Below, one piece after another: positions 1 through 6,339 of a stretch of DNA of 32,959 nucleotides. Position 1 is the first letter of the stretch; each line of letters begins with the position of its first letter. The DNA comes from Chloroflexota bacterium. Its GTDB lineage: Bacteria > Chloroflexota > Anaerolineae > Anaerolineales > Villigracilaceae. Location of the stretch: the NCBI GenBank assembly GCA_013388855.1, contig JACAEM010000006.1, forward strand, positions 1 to 32,959. Reading direction: 5' to 3'. The translations under genes were made by a program, and so were the position numbers. The notes beneath the pieces were generated by a model. The model worked only from the letters and a program-made list of their open reading frames with translations, searched no databases and was not told the DNA's origin.

Positions 1-84
1 ACAACGATATCTTTGCAAACCTGCATTTGTTGTTCCCGCTTTGTTCTGGCGGGTTGTCTCTTGGCAATATGGACATCTGTTCAT
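1..84 (-). CDS. Transposase N-terminus, IS1/InsA-like zinc finger (partial)
   Basis: An ATG at 84-82 opens a frame of 28 codons that leaves the window. The peptide starts MNRCPYCQETT and continues to QRYRC. It has a CxxC pair and the downstream AG-QRYRC pattern of the zinc-finger N-terminus of IS1-family InsA-type transposases. The assignment to IS1 rests only on this N-terminal pattern, since the catalytic part is outside the window. Relative to the right copy, residue 23 is Leu instead of Ser. Confidence 0.65.
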   Translation of the reverse strand, partial: MNRCPYCQETTRQNKAGTTNAGLQRYRC

Positions 85-118
85 TTCTCTATTTTAGCCC
101 ATCCATTTGGACACTCCC
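1..118 (-). mobile_element. Insertion sequence, 5' end (partial, left copy)
   Basis: This is the reverse complement of the last ~119 bases of the window with a single mismatch (base 17 region, TTG versus TCG codon on the coding strand). The element ends at 118 with GGGAGTGTCC read from its outer edge. It carries the start of a zinc-finger transposase and runs off the window. Eight bases (119-126) separate it from the next element, which is compatible with an 8-bp target duplication, but the other flank is not visible. Confidence 0.85.
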
Positions 119-126
119 CTTTGAAA

Positions 127-272
127 GGGAGTGTCTAACATCGAAATCAACAACTTCCGTCATTGCGAGGAGGGCGGTAGCCCGACGAAGCTAACTCCTC
201 GCAAATTCTGGGATTGCTTCGCCCTTTCGGGCTCGCAATGACATGGTTATGTGTTGGATGATGGACACTCCC
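127..272. mobile_element. MITE-like element with IS-type terminal inverted repeats
   Basis: The 146-bp segment begins GGGAGTGTCTAACATC and its complementary end begins GGGAGTGTCCATCATC, 14 of 16 bases in common. The first nine bases match the outer end of the insertion sequence at both window edges. It has no coding capacity. Its core holds a second, nested palindromic repeat (159-242). The pattern fits a non-autonomous derivative mobilised by the neighbouring IS. The flanking 8-mers (CTTTGAAA, AAACAATA) do not match, so no target duplication can be shown. Confidence 0.6.
159..242. repeat. GTCATTGC...GCAATGAC palindromic dispersed repeat, copy 1
   Basis: The outer arms GTCATTGCGAG and CTCGCAATGAC are complementary. 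Inner parts include GACGAAGC and GGGATTGCTTCG. A related 83-bp copy lies at 27176-27258. Repeats of this general form are known as dispersed extragenic elements in many bacterial genomes. Here it is nested inside the MITE-like element. Confidence 0.75.
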
Positions 273-340
273 AAACAATACAGTTCAGCTTTTAGTAATC
301 TGCACTATTACCCCCTGCTACTTCCTATCTCTGGAATCAA

Positions 341-367
341 TGCTGACATATCCGGGATATGTCAGCA
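341..367 (-). terminator. Perfect 13-bp palindrome downstream of tRNA-Arg
   Basis: Arms TGCTGACATATCC (341-353) and GGATATGTCAGCA (355-367) pair perfectly around one base. It lies 20 bases beyond the 3' end of the minus-strand tRNA, so a tRNA terminator or processing hairpin is the simplest reading. The following U-tract is weak. A protein-binding palindrome is an alternative. Confidence 0.45.
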
Positions 368-387
368 TCTTTGACGGTAGAACTAGG

Positions 388-460
388 CGCCCCTGGCGGG
401 ATTCGAACCCACAACCAACAGCTTAGAAGGCTGGTGCTCTGTCCGTTGAGCTACAGGGGC
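388..460 (-). tRNA. tRNA-Arg (anticodon UCU)
   Basis: Read on the minus strand, a 7-bp acceptor stem (GCCCCTG / CAGGGGC) encloses a D arm (AGCTCAACGGACAGAGC), an anticodon loop CTTCTAA with anticodon TCT, and a T arm with GGTTCGAATCC. The discriminator base is G, and the 3' CCA is not encoded (CCT follows). It reads codons AGA and AGG. The tRNA stands alone between the MITE-like element and an operon of unknown function. Confidence 0.96.
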
Positions 461-525
461 GGGCAACCAATTATATTACGACATTGCAAGCGGAGCAAAC
501 CCCATCCCTTTTCACGCGCTCAAAT

Positions 526-960
526 TCAGGAGCTATAGGGGCGGATACCTTTGTATACGCGCGCGCCAGCCAAAGTGCGGAGAATGGTATCGGCAGGGCG
601 ATTGAGCCGCGCGCCCAATTCCTTTGATGTCATGGGCACGTTCCCATTTGCCAAAAAGAGACGAAAGACCGCCTCCACCAAAGCAGTCTGACCGGTAAGA
701 AAATCCGGCTGTTTGACGCAATGAGTCATCAATGCGTTTTGAACCCCCTCCACGGGCTTGACCTCCGCAGTAACCGGATCCACCCAGTCGATGGTCTCGC
801 CCTCTTCAACATTGGCAAAAGCCTCCTGATGCTCAGCACACAGCAATGACCGTAAATAGACGTGCCAATCGCGTTCATTTTTTTTCCACCATTCAAAATC
901 AACATGGAAGGGAGTATCAACCGTCGGTTTGACCAGGCTGAATCGTTTTACATCTGTCAT
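526..960 (-). CDS. Conserved hypothetical protein with possible C-terminal winged helix
   Basis: I cannot assign a function to this 144-residue protein. The N-terminal half is rich in aromatic residues (FEWWKKNERDWHVYLRSLLC). The last ~45 residues (GNVPMTSKELGARLNRPADTILRTL) look like a helix-turn-helix or winged-helix segment, so DNA or RNA binding is possible. The start at 960 is supported by GGAG six bases upstream; that Shine-Dalgarno runs directly into the stop codon of the preceding 520-residue gene, and the gap between the two genes is 3 bp. The two are clearly co-transcribed and probably translationally coupled. It has no signal peptide and no membrane segment. The gene ends about 65 bp from the tRNA, with no clear terminator between them. 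Confidence 0.7.
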   Translation of the reverse strand: MTDVKRFSLVKPTVDTPFHVDFEWWKKNERDWHVYLRSLLCAEHQEAFANVEEGETIDWVDPVTAEVKPVEGVQNALMTHCVKQPDFLTGQTALVEAVFRLFLANGNVPMTSKELGARLNRPADTILRTLAGARVYKGIRPYSS

Positions 961-963
961 GTA

Positions 964-2526
964 CTACTCCGACTCGCTCAAGCGAAAATGTAGATCGCCA
1001 ACATGTATGAACTCAGGTCTGCTGGAAAGCAAGGCAAAGAGGGGCCCCGGCGGGGTGCGCCTGACGATATTCACAGCAGAATACAACTCCTGCGCATGAA
1101 CATGGCCCTGCGGGGTCAACTTCGACATCTCACGGATCATATCTGCAACCAACTTCTCGAACGGCTTCCCACCCTGCTTCCAAAGCTGATCCACCGCATC
1201 GAAAGACGGGACGGCAAACGCCATACGATCGTTGAATTCCACCGAAATGGATTGCTTCAACATTGCAAACACCATGCCGCCATCCGCACCAACGATCACC
1301 GTCCGCACCCAATCCTTGGCGCGATATGACTTGGCTTCGATGATCACTTCCCCGGGGACTGTGCTACGGCGGATACGCACCACGCTGCCGGGCATCAACT
1401 CATTGGCTTTATACCAATCGCGCAATCCATACACATATCCATGCTCGCGTACCACCCAACCCGGCATCTTTTGTTTTGTCCTGCCATCCACAAGCGTAAA
1501 ACGGACCCGCGGCGATTCATAGGCGGTCGGGAACATCGAACGGACGCGCGCCGAGATGGGTAATGTCCCTGCACGCAGATGCGGATAAATTAGGGAAATA
1601 GCCACTTCGCTGGGATTGCCATCATTCATCGCATCAACGTTGCTCAACTCATCATCCAACTGCGCTTCGAGCTTCAGCATCTGGTCGGAAAGCAATGAAC
1701 GATCATAGTCGATGGGAGAATATTGCAAAAACGCCGGCACCTCGCGGACTTCAGCAGGCTCCAACCGACGCAAACACCATAACACCTGCCCTGCAGGACC
1801 AACCTCATCGAAACGATCATCTTCCTGCAAGGCAAAATTCAAGGAGAACTCCGCCAGCTTGGGATTGACCCCTTCCGGAAGGGATACGTCCTTGATCAAC
1901 GCGGTGGTTGGAAGCGGCTCGCCTCCAGACATATCCAAAACGGCTTCCGCTAAATTCAAGTTGCCTATATTGACATCGACCAGCAGGGCACGCGGAAACC
2001 AACGACCGGCAATCCGTACAAGTTGACCGTCATCCTTGAAGGCAGATTCAATCTTCTTTTCGATACCGCTGCCAAAAGCCTGCAAAACATCCTCGGGGTC
2101 GACTTCGTCCTCTTCCACGGAAACAGGCTGATCGTTCAACGCGTGAACCGGGAGATTGGATGCGAAACATCGCTCCGAACCATCCTCCAGTTCGACAGTC
2201 AATACACTGAAATTCCCAATCTCGGGATTCAAACCGGCGCGTTCTGCCTTAACCGTGCCGCGTTTCCAATTTAGGGATGGGAAGACCAATTCATCTCCCA
2301 CATGATATATCTCTTTTGGAAAATAAGTCCTGCGGTTTGCCTGGCGTTTTGCCTGCGCCTCGAGTTTTTCGACGCGTATCCGCTCAGCTACCAATACCGC
2401 GACCAATTCGCGGGGGGTGAGAGGAGTTTCATTATCGAATAGATGATTGTGGAGAAATTCGACGTCTTGCCGGGTGACCTGGAAATTCGTCCAGTAGTCT
2501 GTAGTATTAAGGAGATCGCCTGCCAT
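964..2526 (-). CDS. Conserved hypothetical protein, 520 aa
   Basis: This large soluble protein of unknown function is the first gene of a two-gene operon. The N-terminal ~100 residues are mostly helical and charged (RELVAVLVAERIRVEKLEAQAKRQ). They are followed by a probable small beta domain (IYHVGDELVFPSLNWKRGTVK). The C-terminal part (about 430-520) includes LYSAVNIVRRTPPGPLFALLSSRPEF, reminiscent of a helix-turn-helix-like repeat. There are no transmembrane segments and no recognisable catalytic motif. The start at 2526 has AAGG about ten bases upstream, and a TATAAT (minus strand, 2586-2581) lies further upstream. Together with the following 144-residue gene it forms a pair whose helical and winged-helix parts suggest a nucleic-acid-related role, but that is inference. 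Confidence 0.7.
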   Translation of the reverse strand: MAGDLLNTTDYWTNFQVTRQDVEFLHNHLFDNETPLTPRELVAVLVAERIRVEKLEAQAKRQANRRTYFPKEIYHVGDELVFPSLNWKRGTVKAERAGLNPEIGNFSVLTVELEDGSERCFASNLPVHALNDQPVSVEEDEVDPEDVLQAFGSGIEKKIESAFKDDGQLVRIAGRWFPRALLVDVNIGNLNLAEAVLDMSGGEPLPTTALIKDVSLPEGVNPKLAEFSLNFALQEDDRFDEVGPAGQVLWCLRRLEPAEVREVPAFLQYSPIDYDRSLLSDQMLKLEAQLDDELSNVDAMNDGNPSEVAISLIYPHLRAGTLPISARVRSMFPTAYESPRVRFTLVDGRTKQKMPGWVVREHGYVYGLRDWYKANELMPGSVVRIRRSTVPGEVIIEAKSYRAKDWVRTVIVGADGGMVFAMLKQSISVEFNDRMAFAVPSFDAVDQLWKQGGKPFEKLVADMIREMSKLTPQGHVHAQELYSAVNIVRRTPPGPLFALLSSRPEFIHVGDLHFRLSESE

Positions 2527-2580
2527 TACAATGCCTTACTTGATAGAGTGTGTCACACGCCCTCACGAGCGGCGTCGCCT

Positions 2581-2586
2581 ATTATA
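2581..2586 (-). promoter_or_regulatory. -10 element for the 520-aa gene
   Basis: The minus strand reads TATAAT here, about 55 bases before the ATG at 2526. No convincing -35 hexamer is visible at 17 bp. It shares the intergenic space with a plus-strand TATAAT at 2620. Confidence 0.45.
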
Positions 2587-2619
2587 CCGTACCTTGTCGG
2601 CATATGTTGACAGGAGATG

Positions 2620-2625
2620 TATAAT
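2620..2625 (+). promoter_or_regulatory. -10 element placed for a leaderless yqeC-mocA transcript
   Basis: TATAAT ends seven bases before the ATG at 2633, so transcription would start at or next to the start codon. A TTGACA at 2607-2612 is only 7 bp from it and cannot be its -35 box. No Shine-Dalgarno site precedes the ATG, which fits leaderless translation. Confidence 0.45.
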
Positions 2626-2632
2626 CCCGGGC

Positions 2633-3979
2633 ATGACTCTTTCTCTTGCCAAAGCATTGCGCGTACAATCAACTTCCTGTATCGCCTTCACTGGTGCAGG
2701 CGGAAAAACAACCGCCATGTTTCAACTGGCAAGAGAGTTGACTCCACCTGTGGTGGTCACCGCGACAACGCATCTCGGCGCGTGGCAAATCGAATTGGCG
2801 GATACGCACATCGCTGCTGGGGTTGCATCCATCGAAGAACTCGAACATGGATTGAACGGGGTTATCCTCATCACAGGCAAATTGGATGGCGACAGGGCCA
2901 AACCGATCAATGACCATTTATCAGGCTGGCTTCATCAGTTTTGCGGCTATCATTCCATCCCTTTGTTGATCGAAGCGGATGGGTCACGGCAGAAACCATT
3001 GAAAGCCTGGGCGGACCACGAGCCTCCGGTCCCACTTTTCGCAGAACAGATTGTGGAAATGGCGGGGCTGTCAGGGATTGGGAAACCGCTCAATGCGGAT
3101 AATATCCATCGACCAGAAATATTTTCTACCTTGAGCGGGTTGAACAGGGAAGAAGCTGTCACTGCGGAGGCTGTAAATCGCGTTTTGCTCCACGAAAATG
3201 GCGGGCTGAAAAATATTCCACCCAATGCTCGCAAGTCCATCCTGCTCAATCAAGCAGATACACCTGAACTTCAATCAGTTGCCAGCGCGATGGCAAAAGC
3301 TTTAATGGCAAAGTTCGATTCGGTCATTGTTTCCAGCCTAAAGGAAAAACGGATTTTCGCCGTCCATGAACCGGTGGCGGGAATTATTTTGGCTGCGGGA
3401 GAATCGTCTCGTTTCGGGCAGCCTAAGCAGTTGTTGGACTGGAGAGGACAGCCGTTTGTCCGCGCTGCGGCAATGAGAGCGCTGGAGGCAGGATTGTCCC
3501 CTGTGGTGGTTGTGACAGGGGCAAACGCAGAAAATGTGGAAGAAACGGTAAAGGATTTGCCGGTGAGGATCGTGAGGAACGAGGAATGGAAAGAAGGGCA
3601 GGCGAGCAGCATCAGGGCAGGGATTCTCTCTCTCACTTCTGCGCATCTCCCGCCAGGAGAGGGGCATGTCGGGGCTTGTATTTTTCTCCTGGCTGATCAG
3701 CCGCAGGTAACAGTTTCTATTTTACGGGCATTGGTGGAGAGACATGCAGAGGGATTATATCCGATTCTTGCGCCGATGGTGCAGGATCGGCGCGCCAACC
3801 CGGTTTTGTTCGATCGGGCCGCGTTTCCCGATTTGCTGACTCTCCAGGGCGATATCGGCGGACGGGGCATCTTCCATAAGCATCATGTGGAGTATCTGCC
3901 GTGGCATGATGACCGTCTCTTGCTGGATGTGGATACGCCTGAAATGTATCAACGCATCATTAAAGACGATACTTTATGA
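2633..3979 (+). CDS. YqeC-MocA fusion: molybdenum hydroxylase accessory protein with molybdopterin nucleotidyltransferase domain
   Basis: This is a two-domain protein of 448 residues. Residues 1-245 match the YqeC family (putative selenium-dependent molybdenum hydroxylase accessory protein), with a P-loop-like GAGGKTT (21-27) and EADGSRQKPLKAW (114-126). Residues 248-448 are a MobA/MocA-like NTP transferase with LAAGESSRFGQPK (253-265) and the DQPQ motif. MocA attaches CMP to molybdopterin to make the cytosine dinucleotide cofactor used by xanthine dehydrogenase and CO dehydrogenase type enzymes. A longer frame opens at 2531, but its first 34 residues are unlike YqeC and overlap the promoter, so I start at 2633. 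The stop overlaps the next gene by 4 bp. The fusion order and the adjacent second MocA are unusual. Confidence 0.85.
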   Translation: MTLSLAKALRVQSTSCIAFTGAGGKTTAMFQLARELTPPVVVTATTHLGAWQIELADTHIAAGVASIEELEHGLNGVILITGKLDGDRAKPINDHLSGWLHQFCGYHSIPLLIEADGSRQKPLKAWADHEPPVPLFAEQIVEMAGLSGIGKPLNADNIHRPEIFSTLSGLNREEAVTAEAVNRVLLHENGGLKNIPPNARKSILLNQADTPELQSVASAMAKALMAKFDSVIVSSLKEKRIFAVHEPVAGIILAAGESSRFGQPKQLLDWRGQPFVRAAAMRALEAGLSPVVVVTGANAENVEETVKDLPVRIVRNEEWKEGQASSIRAGILSLTSAHLPPGEGHVGACIFLLADQPQVTVSILRALVERHAEGLYPILAPMVQDRRANPVLFDRAAFPDLLTLQGDIGGRGIFHKHHVEYLPWHDDRLLLDVDTPEMYQRIIKDDTL

Positions 3980-4560
3980 TGATTTCAGCAATCATTCTCG
4001 CCGCCGGCAAATCAAAGAGAATGGGGCAGTCCAAGATGCTGTTACCGTGGGGAGAGACCACTGTCCTTGGGCAGGTTATCTCCGTATTGCAGTCCGCGGG
4101 ACTGGAGGATGTGGTCACGGTCACGGGTGGATTCCGGGAACAGGTTGAAGAGCTTGCAAAGCGATTTGGTTTGCGTACAGTGTTCAACCCTGAGTATGAC
4201 AGCAGTGAAATGCTGAGTTCTATTCAGTGCGGGCTGAGGTCGCTCAACGCTGAGGCGGAAGCGGCGCTGATTTGCCTCGGCGACCAGCCTCAGGTCCAGG
4301 AAAGAAGCGTGCGGATGGTCAGAGAAGCGTTCGAGCAGAGTCGGTCCCGTATTGTTGTTCCGAGTTACCGGATGCGGCGCGGACATCCCTGGCTGGTGGC
4401 GCGTCCGTTATGGGACGAGATTTTGAGGATGAAATTCCCGCAATCGCCACGGGATTTCCTGAACAATCACGCAAAAGAAATTGCGTATGTGGAAATCGAT
4501 AACACAAGCATTCTCGAGGACCTGGATACTCCTGAAGATTATTTGAGATTCAAGCCGTAA
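3976..4560 (+). CDS. MocA-like molybdenum cofactor nucleotidyltransferase
   Basis: This 194-residue protein has the MobA/MocA signature LAAGKSKRMGQSK (8-20), the nucleotide-binding loop of this family. It also has GDQPQ in the middle and EDLDTPEDYLRF at the end, the usual C-terminal pattern. It likely transfers a nucleotide (CMP for MocA) to molybdopterin in the cytoplasm. It is a paralogue of the C-terminal domain of the preceding fusion protein and overlaps it by 4 bp, so the two are coupled. The start is either 3976 or the next ATG at 3979. Which of the two transferases makes which dinucleotide cannot be told from sequence. A related alternative is a sugar-phosphate or 2-phospholactate type nucleotidyltransferase. 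Confidence 0.85.
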   Translation: MMISAIILAAGKSKRMGQSKMLLPWGETTVLGQVISVLQSAGLEDVVTVTGGFREQVEELAKRFGLRTVFNPEYDSSEMLSSIQCGLRSLNAEAEAALICLGDQPQVQERSVRMVREAFEQSRSRIVVPSYRMRRGHPWLVARPLWDEILRMKFPQSPRDFLNNHAKEIAYVEIDNTSILEDLDTPEDYLRFKP

Positions 4561-4570
4561 CCTTTCATTA

Positions 4571-4600
4571 TTGAGGCTCTTTTTCGATTTGTGATAGACT
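4571..4600 (+). promoter_or_regulatory. Promoter for lipid kinase-plsC
   Basis: A -35 TTGAGG (4571-4576), an 18-bp spacer and an extended -10 TGATAGACT (hexamer 4595-4600). The expected start is near 4607, giving a leader of about 23 bases that holds the Shine-Dalgarno GGGAG at 4618-4622. Confidence 0.45.
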
Positions 4601-4629
4601 CGCCCCAGTTCACCTTTGGGAGCCTATGG

Positions 4630-5550
4630 ATGAAATATCTCATCATTGTAAATCCAACATCGGGGCGGGGACATGCAAGGAAAGTCATTCCGCAAATCGA
4701 AACTCTGTTGAGGTCGCACAATCTGGATTATGAGCTGGTGCTCACCGAGCGCCCGTGGCATGCCGCGGAATTAACCGAGCAAGCCGCACGTGAAAGGATC
4801 GATGTGGTCGTCACCGCCAGTGGAGACGGCACCGCCAACGAATCACTCAATGGGTTGATGAAAGCGCGGCAGGCGGGATTTAATCACACTGCCATGGGGC
4901 TCCTGCCGGTGGGTACGGGAAACGACTTTGCCTACGGCATGGGCGTGCGCGGCTCACTGGAGGAGAATATCGCCCTGCTGGCAAAGAATACCCGCAGATG
5001 GATGGACATCGGCAAGGTCACCGGCGGCGATTATCCGGAGGGGCGATATTTCGGCAATGGTGTGGGGGTGGGCTTCGATGCCTATGTGGGTTTCGTGGCG
5101 GCAGACATCCGCTGGATGCGCGGCTTGCTGGCATATCTCATCGCTGCGCTCGAAACCATCTTTATCTATTTCAAAGCCCCGACAGTCCGCATCGAGTATG
5201 AAGACAGAAAATTGGAGCAGGACGCGCTGATGGTCTCGATCATGAACGGTCAGCGTATGGGCGGAGGATTCTTCATGGCACCCGACGGTCTCCCCTACGA
5301 CAACATGTTTGACCTGTGTATTGCCGGGGCTCCGGGGAAGTTCCGCATCCTGCAACTACTGCCAACCTTCATGCAGGGGACACAGGCGACTCAACCGGAA
5401 ATCACGACGGGACGCGCCCGCAAGGTGATTGTCACCGCCCTGAAGGGAACTCTTCCTGCCCACTGCGACGGAGAGACACTCTGCAAGGAAGGTCAATCCC
5501 TCACTATTGAACTTGTCCCGCATGCCCTGGAGTTCATTACCGCCTTATGA
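4630..5550 (+). CDS. Diacylglycerol kinase family lipid kinase (YegS/BmrU-like)
   Basis: This 306-residue protein of the DAGK catalytic family phosphorylates a lipid with ATP at the membrane face, probably diacylglycerol to phosphatidate. The sequence shows NPTSGRG at 8-14, the nucleotide-binding GDGT at 65-68, and PVGTGNDFA at 93-101. The rest fits the C-terminal beta-sandwich domain of the family, including GGGFFMAP and a DGE near the end (HCDGETL). I start at 4630 because GGGAG lies seven bases upstream and the MKYLIIVNP start is typical; a longer frame from 4591 lies over the promoter. It overlaps plsC by 4 bp, so a phosphatidate-making kinase is coupled with an acyltransferase. A second, divergent paralogue lies at 24250-25152. 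Confidence 0.88.
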   Translation: MKYLIIVNPTSGRGHARKVIPQIETLLRSHNLDYELVLTERPWHAAELTEQAARERIDVVVTASGDGTANESLNGLMKARQAGFNHTAMGLLPVGTGNDFAYGMGVRGSLEENIALLAKNTRRWMDIGKVTGGDYPEGRYFGNGVGVGFDAYVGFVAADIRWMRGLLAYLIAALETIFIYFKAPTVRIEYEDRKLEQDALMVSIMNGQRMGGGFFMAPDGLPYDNMFDLCIAGAPGKFRILQLLPTFMQGTQATQPEITTGRARKVIVTALKGTLPAHCDGETLCKEGQSLTIELVPHALEFITAL

Positions 5551-6230
5551 GTCCTGTATATCGGTTTACTGCGTTCGTTATTAACATCTACATCCGGATT
5601 ACATGCCGAATCCACACGCCGAATTTGGATAAGTTCCCGATGAAGGGGCCATTGATCGTCGTCTCCAATCATACGGGGCAGATCGAAGTGCCTGTCCTGT
5701 TTGCCCTCCTCCAGCCGCGAAAGATCACCGGCTGGGCAAAGATCGAGACCTGGGATAACTGGTTCCTGAACTGGGTCTTCAATCTCTGGGGCATCATCCC
5801 CATCCGCCGCGGCGAAGCGGATACCAGCGCATTGCGAAAAGCCATCGAAGCATTGGAAAATGAATATATCTTTGGCATCGCCCCCGAGGGAACTCGAAAC
5901 AAAACCGGGCGGTTGCTGCGCGCCCATCCCGGCGCGGTTTTGCTTGCCGTGCGTTCCGGCGTGCCCATTTTGCCGGTCGCACATTGGGGCGGTGAAGCCT
6001 ATCTGAAAAATTTAAAAAGTTTCAGGCGCACAGATTTTCACCTGTGTGTTGGCGAACCGTTTCGGCTAAAGGTTGATGGGGTGAAAATGACAAAAGAAAT
6101 CCGTCAGCAAATCGCGGATGAGATGATGTACCGGGTGGCAGAGTTGATGCCGCAGGAATATCGAGGCGCTTACGAAAAAGCGCCTGAGGGTATGGGTACT
6201 TTTACAGAGACGATAAAGGCATATTCTTGA
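5547..6230 (+). CDS. plsC: PlsC-type 1-acyl-glycerol-3-phosphate acyltransferase
   Basis: This 227-residue protein of the LPLAT/PlsC family transfers an acyl chain to lysophosphatidate or a related acceptor at the membrane. Motif I reads NHTGQIE (41-47): the catalytic His is followed after four residues by Glu, where the family normally has Asp (HX4D). Motif III PEGTR is at 113-117, and motif IV (VPILPVAHWGG) follows. The N-terminus is weakly hydrophobic. It overlaps the lipid kinase by 4 bp, consistent with a two-gene phospholipid operon, and a rho-independent terminator follows at 6304-6332. The acid swap keeps the charge, so activity is likely retained, but the acceptor may differ. Confidence 0.87.
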   Translation: MSPVYRFTAFVINIYIRITCRIHTPNLDKFPMKGPLIVVSNHTGQIEVPVLFALLQPRKITGWAKIETWDNWFLNWVFNLWGIIPIRRGEADTSALRKAIEALENEYIFGIAPEGTRNKTGRLLRAHPGAVLLAVRSGVPILPVAHWGGEAYLKNLKSFRRTDFHLCVGEPFRLKVDGVKMTKEIRQQIADEMMYRVAELMPQEYRGAYEKAPEGMGTFTETIKAYS

Positions 6231-6303
6231 ATTACAAATGAAAGCTGGCCATCCCCATTTGGATAGCCAGTTTGGGTCGATATAAGGCGATTTTTTATCA
6301 ACT

Positions 6304-6332
6304 GCCTCTTGCAAAGAAAGAGGCGGTTTTTC
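6304..6332 (+). terminator. Rho-independent terminator of the lipid operon
   Basis: Stem GCCTCTT (6304-6310) pairs with AAGAGGC (6318-6324), followed by GG and five T. A weaker hairpin (CTGGC...GCCAG, 6245-6270) precedes it. It lies between the convergent plsC and phhA genes and is oriented for plsC. Confidence 0.75.
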
Positions 6333-6339
6333 ATTTCAC

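Noticed and set aside
2607-2612. TTGACA as -35 box for yqeC-mocA
   Set aside because: It is only 7 bp from the TATAAT, far from the usual 16-18 bp.
2531-2632. N-terminal extension of the YqeC-MocA gene
   Set aside because: The extra 34 residues do not resemble YqeC, and the stretch contains the TATAAT and the divergent gene's upstream region.
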